Assembly: GCF_001747105.1 (NCBI RefSeq)
Contig: NZ_MDGQ01000005.1
Span: 2,418,001 to 2,482,000, forward strand
Direction: 5' to 3'
Source of the DNA: Roseivirga misakiensis
GTDB lineage: Bacteria > Bacteroidota > Bacteroidia > Cytophagales > Cyclobacteriaceae
DNA: 64,000 bases
Both the position numbers and the translations under genes were made by a program. Under the pieces are notes generated by a model. It was given only the letters and a program-made list of their open reading frames with translations. It had not been told where the DNA came from and made no database searches. Each line of letters begins with the position of its first letter. Within the stretch, counting starts at the first letter, position 1. Shown here in pieces: positions 53,677 through 62,231 of this stretch.

Positions 53677-56034
53677 CTATTCTTCAGATTCTTTCGATAA
53701 CACTCGAAATTTGCGCTTAAATTGATTGCCTTCAGGATCAATAATAGTGATAATGTGATCTCCCGGAGATGGTTTTAAGCTAATCTCATGTTTTGATAAA
53801 GTACTCCCGATATAGACATCGTCTAAATGCCAAAACAGTTCTATATCACTTTCTCGATGTGTAGCTTCGAATACTAACTCACTGCGCACCCCATCTTGAG
53901 CGATCGGTATGTACAAAGCAGCATTTTCCTGTGGGTAAATCATATCCATAACCATCAAAGAAAGGCTCGTGTCTTCACACCCAGGCATCAAGGGTGGTAA
54001 GTCCAAGTACATTGGGTTTTTCTTCTTATAATATTCAGCCTCTTTTGGAGGTAAAACCAACCAATTCTTGGTTACAATATCTTTTAAAGGGTAACAACCC
54101 GCATTTACCCTAAAGCGCTCAGTCTTATCTAAATGCACCCTTTGGTGATACGGGCTCGTCGTCGTTCGCAAACCAACCTTAGGAATTTCAACCGTATCCA
54201 CTTTGGCGGAATAAGGTGAAGATAAAAAGCCAGTTTCTCGATCTACGATTGCGGTGACGAGTTCGGATTTTGGAGGTTTGAACCAAGTGGTTTCAGGCAG
54301 TAAATCAAACACATCGAACATTAAAGGAGCCGCAGCTTTAATTCCAGTCAAACCTGGTCTTCCTTCACCATCGGCATTCCCAACCCAAACGCCAACGACA
54401 TATTCAGGTGTTACGCCGATCGCCCATCCATCGCGGTAGCCAAAGCTAGTACCTGTTTTCCAGGCAACTTTTCTAGCACTGCTATACAACTTCCACGAGG
54501 CATCTTCAGCAGGACGATAGACCTCCAACATAGCCTTAAAGGCAAACCAAACTGATGAAGCATTTAAAGAGGGAACCTCTCGATTTGCTTCAAAATCCTT
54601 CGATTCAAAGGAAGCAAATGCATAACCTTGATAATCTGTTGTAAAACGCCTGCTGCTATGATTGTTTAATGTTCTAGACATGCCGGCATAAATGTTAGCC
54701 ATGTCCCAAAGCGTGCCTTCGGAACCACCTAAAATCATTGATAAACCATAAAAACCAGGTGGGTTATTTAGGGTTGTCATACCCAAATCCCTCAACTTTT
54801 GATGGAATTTCGGGTAGCCATACATTTTAAGCATATTCACAGCGGGCACATTTAAAGACCTTGAAATAGCCATATCCGCATGCACTACGCCATCATACTT
54901 TCTAGTGAAATTTTTTGGTGCAAAATCGGTATAAAAAGTAGGTACATCTGGAATTAAGGTTTTCGGCAAAATGAGGCCCTCATCCAATAGACTTGCATAC
55001 AAAAGCGGTTTCAAAAGACTGCCCGTACTCCTCGGTGCTTGAATCACATCCACGGCCCCAGCATGCTCCGAACCACTTTCAGGAACATTGCCTGCATAAG
55101 CCATCACTTGATTAGATTTAACATCTAACACTAAAACCGCGGCATTATGAATCCCATCTGTTTTCAAAAGTGCGTGATGCGCGTTAAGAACACTATTCAC
55201 CCTGTCTTGAAGAAATCCGTCGACACTTGAATTCGTCACCTTTCCCTTTGCCCCAGATTGAGCCAAATAACTTAGAAAATGATCCGCTTTTTGGGGCAAT
55301 CTTGCTGGTCCGTCAGGCAGTGGTTCAGCCTTTGCCAACTCAAAAGATATTTCGTCCATTGCCCCAGCATTGTAAAGTCGCTGGAGCAGTCTATTCCTTT
55401 TATCAAGCAACTTTTCATTACGTTTTCCAGGAAAAAGAAGCGAAGGTTGATTGGGTAAAATAGCCAATAAGGCTGCTTCCGCCCAAGAAAGGTTTTTTGG
55501 AGGACGCTGAAAATAACGCCAAGCTGCCGCATTTAAACCCACCGTATTTCCACCAAATGGTGCATGCGACGCATATAGTTTTAAAATACTTGATTTGGAA
55601 TAGCGGAGTTCAAGCCGCGTAGCCAAAGCCATTTCTACCAACTTTTCCTTAACTGATCGCGACTTACCTTTACGTGAAAGTCTGATAACCTGCATAGAAA
55701 TGGTACTCCCGCCGCTGACAGTTTCAGAAGCTGTCAAATTTTGCCAAAGTGCTCTACCAATTGCTAAAGGATTAACTCCCGGGTGACGATAGAAGTGCTG
55801 ATCTTCGAACATAAGCAAAGCCACTTCATATTTTTCCGGTAAGGCTTCTACTTCTGGAAAACGCCACTGCCCGTCATCGGCAATTCTAGCGGAAAGCAAT
55901 TCACCGCGAAAATCATTGACAACAGTGGCAAAGGGGTCGTTAAATAGTTCCTTTGGGAGCATATAATAATACCCTATCCCTGCGATCAACATCAGGGAGA
56001 AAATCCATTTCTTATATGTAGACAAAAATTTCAC
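53677..56034 (-). CDS. pbpC: Penicillin-binding protein 1C (PbpC)
   Basis: A 785-residue bifunctional cell-wall synthase. An N-terminal helix (about 9-25) anchors it. The transglycosylase domain has the catalytic EDQHFYRHPG (Glu77) and GGSTISMQV. The transpeptidase domain shows the active-site Ser in RSTGSLLKP, the SxN motif SRSLN and the KTG motif WKTGTSFG. A C-terminal BiPBP_C domain of about 90 residues follows. The gene follows the alpha-2-macroglobulin gene by 18 nt, the conserved pairing seen in enterobacteria (yfhM-pbpC). Confidence 0.95.
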   Translation of the reverse strand: MKFLSTYKKWIFSLMLIAGIGYYYMLPKELFNDPFATVVNDFRGELLSARIADDGQWRFPEVEALPEKYEVALLMFEDQHFYRHPGVNPLAIGRALWQNLTASETVSGGSTISMQVIRLSRKGKSRSVKEKLVEMALATRLELRYSKSSILKLYASHAPFGGNTVGLNAAAWRYFQRPPKNLSWAEAALLAILPNQPSLLFPGKRNEKLLDKRNRLLQRLYNAGAMDEISFELAKAEPLPDGPARLPQKADHFLSYLAQSGAKGKVTNSSVDGFLQDRVNSVLNAHHALLKTDGIHNAAVLVLDVKSNQVMAYAGNVPESGSEHAGAVDVIQAPRSTGSLLKPLLYASLLDEGLILPKTLIPDVPTFYTDFAPKNFTRKYDGVVHADMAISRSLNVPAVNMLKMYGYPKFHQKLRDLGMTTLNNPPGFYGLSMILGGSEGTLWDMANIYAGMSRTLNNHSSRRFTTDYQGYAFASFESKDFEANREVPSLNASSVWFAFKAMLEVYRPAEDASWKLYSSARKVAWKTGTSFGYRDGWAIGVTPEYVVGVWVGNADGEGRPGLTGIKAAAPLMFDVFDLLPETTWFKPPKSELVTAIVDRETGFLSSPYSAKVDTVEIPKVGLRTTTSPYHQRVHLDKTERFRVNAGCYPLKDIVTKNWLVLPPKEAEYYKKKNPMYLDLPPLMPGCEDTSLSLMVMDMIYPQENAALYIPIAQDGVRSELVFEATHRESDIELFWHLDDVYIGSTLSKHEISLKPSPGDHIITIIDPEGNQFKRKFRVLSKESEE

Positions 56035-56052
56035 TGAAACTTATCCCTAGCC

Positions 56053-59000
56053 TTAATTTCCTCTATTTACATTCACCCATTTGCCTGCCGATCGCGCATT
56101 AATTGTATCATCATACATCGCCTCCACTTTGACCGTTGGCAGGTAGTATCTTCCAGCATAAGTTGCATTTAATGCCACCTTAAACTTCTTTTCTTCGCTT
56201 GGCCTCAAGTCAAAATAGGTATACACGCGATCATCCCTAATGTCTCTGTATTCGTAATTCGCCTTGGTGGCCACTCCAGGGATTTCATTCAGTCTATCGT
56301 TCAAAATCTCCCAACCAGAAGGGAAAACCTGACTCAAGGCTAAGTCTCGATAAACTCCCTTCGTTCCCGTATTGTAAACTGATACCTCAGCAAAGAAATC
56401 TGTCCCCTGTTCTAAAGTGACTGGGTCTATGACATTCCCGTTTCGATCAGAATAAACGATCTTCAATCGCAAACCCTTTTCAACAGCTTGTTCTGCACCT
56501 GCCATCGGTTGGCCTCGTTTCAACACTCGGACGAATAGTATTCCTTCCGATGTATTATCTACGCTAAAACTCTTTTGCTCTACCCCTTTTACATCGGCGT
56601 CCACTAGGATCATTGATTTCGCAGAGTTCACGTCAACAAGATTACCATTATCGACCTGGTAGGTAGCTTTAATTCCATCACTTGTCCCATCGGCACCAAC
56701 AAACTTAATAATGGATAGTAAAGCATAAGCGGTAGTTTGTGTACTCATCCAACGATCTTCACTCAACAGTTTCGCGATAGCTCTCATCAAGGTTAATCCC
56801 TCATTTTGCAAGCCTAAAAGCCCGAGGGTTTCTAAAATCATTGCATCATCTCTGAGCTTAGAACCATAGTAATAGTAGTAGTTTCTTCTTTTGGTTTGCC
56901 TTGGCAAATCATTAATCATTTCCATAGCCACCTGTTTTCTACCAACAAGGGCGTAAGCTGCGGCAAGTCGCCATTTGGCCGCGATACTTAATAAACTATT
57001 TTCCCTAAGCCTGTTCATGGCACCAAGTTCTGGCGACTGAGCCTTGGCCAAGGTATACAACCTATAGGCCTGTACCAGATCGTCATTATAACTCGAATTT
57101 TTGCTCCAGCTTCTGGCACGCTTCCGTTGGTATTTGGTCCAATCACTTAAAAGCTTCGCAGGGACAAAATAGCCTTTATCTTTTGCCTCTAACAGGAAAT
57201 GACCTGCGTAATTGGTTCCCCAATCGTTGTCGTCGCTTTGGCCTGGCCAATAAGCAAAACCACCCAGCGGCGTCTGGAATTTCTGAATCCGATTGATCCC
57301 ATTAGTAACATTGGTTTGAATTTTCAACTGTTCCTCGTTTGATAAATCAGCCATATCGTTGAGGAATAACTGAGGAAATACTGCCGATGTAGTTTGTTCG
57401 ATACATCCATGAGGATAAGACATCAAATAACCCAATCGCTTTTTTAGATTAATCGGTGGGATAGAGCTCATTTCCAAAGTCATATCATTGGTACCCACTA
57501 TCCCAACTTGTGCAAAGGTTTCGCTCCACTTCTCTCCCTTCTGAAGGGCTTTCTCAGTTACATCTGTTACTTCAGGATTAGGGTTTCTAACCTGTACTTC
57601 TAATTCGTAGGTGGCAGTTTCTCTCCCTGACTTCGCCACTATCTTCACAGTGCCGACTCCGAGAGCTTCGGCAACTTCGAAGTCAAAATCAATGATCTGA
57701 TCACCAATTTCATCAAATTGAATAGTCCGCTTGGTAGAAGCTCCAAAATTCAAGAGACTATTTCCAACCACAGAAACTTCAACTTCTTTGATGGCGGGTT
57801 CTAAAACAAAAACATTCACTGGCAAACTGATCTTTTCCCCAGGGCCAACAACTCTTGGTATAGTACCAAGTACCATAAGTGGTTTACGAACGGGTGTCGC
57901 TTTTTCTACCTTTCCATAAGCGCCATTCTCACCAGCCACTACCATTGTTCTTACCGAACCGATATAATTTGGCATGGTGAATTTGTGATTTGCTTTTTCT
58001 CCCTTTTCTAGCTCAAAAGGTCCTAAATGGACTACTACAGGCTTAAATCGGTTAGCTTTTGCTTTCTCAGGCTTAGCGGCCGATCCATCGCCTCCCAGTG
58101 CCAAAAGTTTAGATAAATCGCCATCAAAAGCCCCAATTACATCTTCATAAAGATCCCAAGTTTTAACACCTAATGCCTGTCTGGCAAAGAAAGTATTCCA
58201 TGGATCGGGCGTTTTGAATCGCGTAATGTCTAACAAGCCTTCATCGACTACCGCAATGGTATAGGTCATCGGTTTACCATCGGCTTCGCTAACAGTTAAG
58301 TTCACTTCGGATTCTGGCTCCAATACGCTTGACATTTCTATTTCAGGATTAAGCTTTGTATTCGGATCGGAAACATTAATCGGTACGATACCATACAGCC
58401 TGATCGGCAGGTCATTTTTAGTCTGCATATGTGGCTGGAGGAGCGTTGTACTCACGTATGCATTTGGCACCATTTCTTCCGTTGTGGTAAATTCAAAAGT
58501 ATTGTACCCCTCAGTAGTTTCTACCCAATAGGAGGCTACTACCTTGCTACCATTTTCTACGCTGACTAATGCGCGTCCTTCGGTACTTGCAGGAATGTTC
58601 ACTTTGACCTTTTCCCCTACACCATAATCTTCAGCATCAGTAGAAAAATTTAAAAGTGCTGCACCGCCAGGCCTCGACTCTTCGGCCCAACCTGGCCAGT
58701 CAAAGTAAGTAATAGAGCCGGCCGAATGACCAGAATCGGTATCGCGAACACGCACATAGTATCGTCCCCAATCCTTATTTGGAATGGCCAATTTTACCTT
58801 AGCTTGGCCATTTGTCGTATTGATTTGCTCTCGATGATACGGGCTGCTATAATTACGACTCACGTAATAAGCCAAATTATCATTTGAGCGATCCCACCAC
58901 CACCGCCAATTAAGTTTAAAGACTTCAAGCACGAGTCCTTTCTTGTCGACAGGTTTCCCATTAGCATCAACGGAAACAATTTCAAGTTCATGATCTTTAT

Positions 59001-61602
59001 TGGTCAATAACTGTCCTCTCCTATCTCCTTCAGGCCTCTTAATGCCCACAAAACTGCTGTAAGGGTAAAAAGGAATACTGAATTGATCTATACTAAAATC
59101 TCCTCCTGGCTCGAATACTTTACCACTAAAAGTAGCCATCAATTTTCCCGGTGCTGTAGTTTGTTTGCTCAGTGTTACATTAACTTTTGCGTTACCAGTC
59201 TGATCAACCGACCCACTGAAAATTCTTTGCGTTTCAGCACTAAATTCTTTGGCTTTATCGTCGAAAGTATATTGAGGATAATCGTTAAAACTGGTTGCTG
59301 TGGGTGTAAGGATCAAATCGAACTCAGCCTTCAAATTTTTAGCTGACACACCGCTGAGCCATTGCACATTTAAATCACCTTTTAGGGTGTTGTCTGTTAC
59401 ACTGATTCGATCCTTATCGAATTTCAGGTCAATCTTCAACCGATTCGGTTTTACTGTTTCTATTTTAATCCGCTTCGTGAACGTGGCACCTCCTACCGTA
59501 GTTCTTGCCAACCAATTGCCTGTCGGATCATCGATATCTGTTTTAAGCGGAAAGTGATAAAAACCGTTGGTTGATGTGGTTTCTACCTTTCTGGTTTTAA
59601 TATTTCCTGAGGGATCGATCAACTCCATTACCACGGGATGTTCCTCAGGTAAATTGTTATCGGGATCGGCCAAGATAAAATTGAGGTAGATATGATCGCC
59701 CGGCCGCCAAACACCGCGTTCTCCATAAATGTAACCCTGTACACCTCTTTGAACTTTCGCTCCGCCGACATTAAAATTACTGAGTGAAAGGGCTCTACCG
59801 TCCCAAAGTTTCAAATACCCTCTTTCATCACCTCTATTAGCGACCAAGAGGAATGGCTTTCTGTCAAGGTCAAGAGATACCCTACCGTCAGCATCAGTAG
59901 TGAGCGTCTCAATTATCTCTTGTTGATAATCATAAATATCTACCCGAACATTAGACAAAGGCTCCGTTGTTTTAACGTCCGTGACGTAAGCTTCTAGGTT
60001 TCTGTTATTGCCCATTTTGGCAATCAAACCTAAATCAGAGGCTAAAATATTAGTGGAAACCAGTCGGTTTCTACCAGCATAATAACTCACATGACAAGGG
60101 TTTTCTCTCTCACGCCATACATACCCTCTACCATATCCATAATTATAATAGCTATCGTAGCCTCCAGCACGTTCTCCTGAATAATCATCCCATTCATCTG
60201 TTTCGATATTGCCTGATACAATAAGCTCATCCGAAATTGGCTCTCCACAGTCATAAAGCGAGTAAGCCTTTTTGAAATTTAACCTAACCTGATAGATCGC
60301 TCCAGGTTCAGTGGCTATCATGTCAGAAATGTCCAGATTGAACCGGTTCCATTTACTCAGGTTCATAACACCCGAAGGATCAAGTTGTACCATACTTTTG
60401 TGAATCGGCCTACCGACTCTCCTCAATTGATCGTTTCCATTCAGGTTATTGGTCTGTAAAAACTGGACGACATTTTTTTCATAGATTTTAATAATCATCA
60501 CATCGACTGCTCGAAGGTTGACAGCCTCAAATGGCAAGACAAGTCCATCGGTACTTGGTAGAATTGTCCCTTTTGATATCAGCTTTACCTGCGGTTTGGT
60601 CTGAGCAAAAGAAACATTGAAGTCCAAATTGTTCTTCATCCCATACCCCAATTTGTTTTTGATACCGGGGTAAACCGACAAGCGCTTAACGCCTGACTTC
60701 GCTTGGGAGGCATATACTTTAACCTCGTTATCCTTAATAGAAAATCGCAGGTCAGTTTCGCCTTCTAATGTTATAAGCCCACTTAAATCCTGGCGTTCAT
60801 CAAGTGGATCAGAAAAATTTAAAACTACATGAGCGTCGCCTTCTCGAACAACGCGGGTGTTCAATACCTTAAAATCATTTAGGCCTGGTATATCCACTTC
60901 CCCTTTCGATCGCCTATCTACACCTATACTGCTACCATTTAAAGCATAGGTCATTATTTCATTTTCCTCTTTTCTGGTGAGTCCAGTAACTTGAAACTGA
61001 TGGTTAGTCCCGTTATTCTGATCGAATACCCAACTGACCTTAAGATCTTCTCCTTTTTGTCGCGCCGTTAAAACCTTTTTAAGCTGAAGCGTATCGACAT
61101 AATCAGCTGTCAGTAATTCTCCTTTTACGATTTGCTTTCGCATTGGGTCAGCCTCATCACTTATTTGACCCAGAATTCTGATATCGTAGTCTTGCTTGAT
61201 CGTTTCAACCTTAAACTTAAACTCCTTTTGACCTTCATCGAAGGATAGACCAAGGGCTTCCAAATCTAGTTTAGCGGTATAGGTACTATTATTTTTGAGA
61301 GGCGTTGCTGGTACAAACTCTAAAACCCTTGGCGTAGCCCATCTTAACTCTCCTGAAATTTTCGGAGAAAAGCTTAAAACATTCTGTAAACGCTGATACT
61401 TAGCCTCCACATCTGAACTTAATTGAACCGTGATCAGTGATCGGGTTGAAATCTTACCAGAAGTATATGCCGATACAATTTCGTTGAAATCTTCATCTGC
61501 CTGTTGATCGTAATTTTCCTCTTCCTGCTTCTGTGGGCTACAGGCTACTATGACGAATACTAGGACAAGACTAAAAAGCCGAAGATGGGCATTTGCGGGC
61601 AT
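56053..61602 (-). CDS. Bacterial alpha-2-macroglobulin (YfhM-like lipoprotein)
   Basis: An 1849-residue periplasmic protease trap. A lipobox-like VIVACSP (Cys about residue 21) suggests a lipid anchor. MG-type beta domains fill the first two thirds, including a Tyr/Gly-rich loop (about 470-500). The alpha-2-macroglobulin domain and bait-like region are followed by the intact thioester YPHGCIEQ (Cys1400) and the helical thioester domain (about 1390-1680), then C-terminal receptor-binding-like sheets. It should inactivate attacking proteases near the inner membrane. It heads an operon with pbpC, which repairs peptidoglycan: a defence pair. Confidence 0.95.
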   Translation of the reverse strand: MPANAHLRLFSLVLVFVIVACSPQKQEEENYDQQADEDFNEIVSAYTSGKISTRSLITVQLSSDVEAKYQRLQNVLSFSPKISGELRWATPRVLEFVPATPLKNNSTYTAKLDLEALGLSFDEGQKEFKFKVETIKQDYDIRILGQISDEADPMRKQIVKGELLTADYVDTLQLKKVLTARQKGEDLKVSWVFDQNNGTNHQFQVTGLTRKEENEIMTYALNGSSIGVDRRSKGEVDIPGLNDFKVLNTRVVREGDAHVVLNFSDPLDERQDLSGLITLEGETDLRFSIKDNEVKVYASQAKSGVKRLSVYPGIKNKLGYGMKNNLDFNVSFAQTKPQVKLISKGTILPSTDGLVLPFEAVNLRAVDVMIIKIYEKNVVQFLQTNNLNGNDQLRRVGRPIHKSMVQLDPSGVMNLSKWNRFNLDISDMIATEPGAIYQVRLNFKKAYSLYDCGEPISDELIVSGNIETDEWDDYSGERAGGYDSYYNYGYGRGYVWRERENPCHVSYYAGRNRLVSTNILASDLGLIAKMGNNRNLEAYVTDVKTTEPLSNVRVDIYDYQQEIIETLTTDADGRVSLDLDRKPFLLVANRGDERGYLKLWDGRALSLSNFNVGGAKVQRGVQGYIYGERGVWRPGDHIYLNFILADPDNNLPEEHPVVMELIDPSGNIKTRKVETTSTNGFYHFPLKTDIDDPTGNWLARTTVGGATFTKRIKIETVKPNRLKIDLKFDKDRISVTDNTLKGDLNVQWLSGVSAKNLKAEFDLILTPTATSFNDYPQYTFDDKAKEFSAETQRIFSGSVDQTGNAKVNVTLSKQTTAPGKLMATFSGKVFEPGGDFSIDQFSIPFYPYSSFVGIKRPEGDRRGQLLTNKDHELEIVSVDANGKPVDKKGLVLEVFKLNWRWWWDRSNDNLAYYVSRNYSSPYHREQINTTNGQAKVKLAIPNKDWGRYYVRVRDTDSGHSAGSITYFDWPGWAEESRPGGAALLNFSTDAEDYGVGEKVKVNIPASTEGRALVSVENGSKVVASYWVETTEGYNTFEFTTTEEMVPNAYVSTTLLQPHMQTKNDLPIRLYGIVPINVSDPNTKLNPEIEMSSVLEPESEVNLTVSEADGKPMTYTIAVVDEGLLDITRFKTPDPWNTFFARQALGVKTWDLYEDVIGAFDGDLSKLLALGGDGSAAKPEKAKANRFKPVVVHLGPFELEKGEKANHKFTMPNYIGSVRTMVVAGENGAYGKVEKATPVRKPLMVLGTIPRVVGPGEKISLPVNVFVLEPAIKEVEVSVVGNSLLNFGASTKRTIQFDEIGDQIIDFDFEVAEALGVGTVKIVAKSGRETATYELEVQVRNPNPEVTDVTEKALQKGEKWSETFAQVGIVGTNDMTLEMSSIPPINLKKRLGYLMSYPHGCIEQTTSAVFPQLFLNDMADLSNEEQLKIQTNVTNGINRIQKFQTPLGGFAYWPGQSDDNDWGTNYAGHFLLEAKDKGYFVPAKLLSDWTKYQRKRARSWSKNSSYNDDLVQAYRLYTLAKAQSPELGAMNRLRENSLLSIAAKWRLAAAYALVGRKQVAMEMINDLPRQTKRRNYYYYYGSKLRDDAMILETLGLLGLQNEGLTLMRAIAKLLSEDRWMSTQTTAYALLSIIKFVGADGTSDGIKATYQVDNGNLVDVNSAKSMILVDADVKGVEQKSFSVDNTSEGILFVRVLKRGQPMAGAEQAVEKGLRLKIVYSDRNGNVIDPVTLEQGTDFFAEVSVYNTGTKGVYRDLALSQVFPSGWEILNDRLNEIPGVATKANYEYRDIRDDRVYTYFDLRPSEEKKFKVALNATYAGRYYLPTVKVEAMYDDTINARSAGKWVNVNRGN

Positions 61603-61769
61603 AACAGTTCTATTAAATTGTGGAGATCCGAAGACCTAAGAAAGATAAAAAATTGAGGAGTTAATCATGCACCTCATTACAATAACTAACTTTATAGTTT
61701 TTATTGTGTGAAAATTAGGGAGAGTGTAACCTATTTTTTAAAAAGTGGATCGTAGTTAAAAAAACAACT

Positions 61770-62171
61770 ATGAAAAAGGTCAATAACTTTTCAAGGATTA
61801 CAGCTATGACATTGATTCTTGCTCTTTTAGGCTTTTCAGCTTTCGGTCAAACGACTGCGGCAAAAGCGAAGGAAAAAACGAACGACAAAGCATTAAAAGC
61901 ATATGTGGGAGCTTATGAATTCGACAAAAACACTGATATGGGTTTTGATGTGACAGTTTGGCTAGAGGAAAACGGTAATCTTTATGCGCAACCTTCAAAC
62001 GAATCTCAGCCACCAGCACAACTCATAAAAGTATCGGAAGATAAATTTGAGTTAGCCAATACTGGCGGACTGATGATGTCATTCGAAAGAGATAAGAAAA
62101 AAGAGGTGATTTCATTAAGGATTTCAGAGGCTGATCAGTTCTTTACCTGCATCAAGAAAAAAGACAAATAA
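61770..62171 (+). CDS. Small exported protein with DUF3471-like domain
   Basis: A 133-residue protein with a signal peptide (about 1-27, ending SAFGQ) and a mature part with KAYVGAYEFDKN followed by beta strands, ending MMSFERDKKKEVISLRISEAD. The pattern Y-x-G-x-Y-x-F near the start resembles the DUF3471-type tail domain of beta-lactamase-like proteins, here standing alone. I assign no function. It begins 61 nt before the next gene, an ABC permease on the same strand. Confidence 0.7.
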   Translation: MKKVNNFSRITAMTLILALLGFSAFGQTTAAKAKEKTNDKALKAYVGAYEFDKNTDMGFDVTVWLEENGNLYAQPSNESQPPAQLIKVSEDKFELANTGGLMMSFERDKKKEVISLRISEADQFFTCIKKKDK

Positions 62172-62231
62172 CCGATGCAACCTTCCTAGAGGAATCAACA
62201 TCTGATCTGCATAAGGTCAACCAACAACGTT

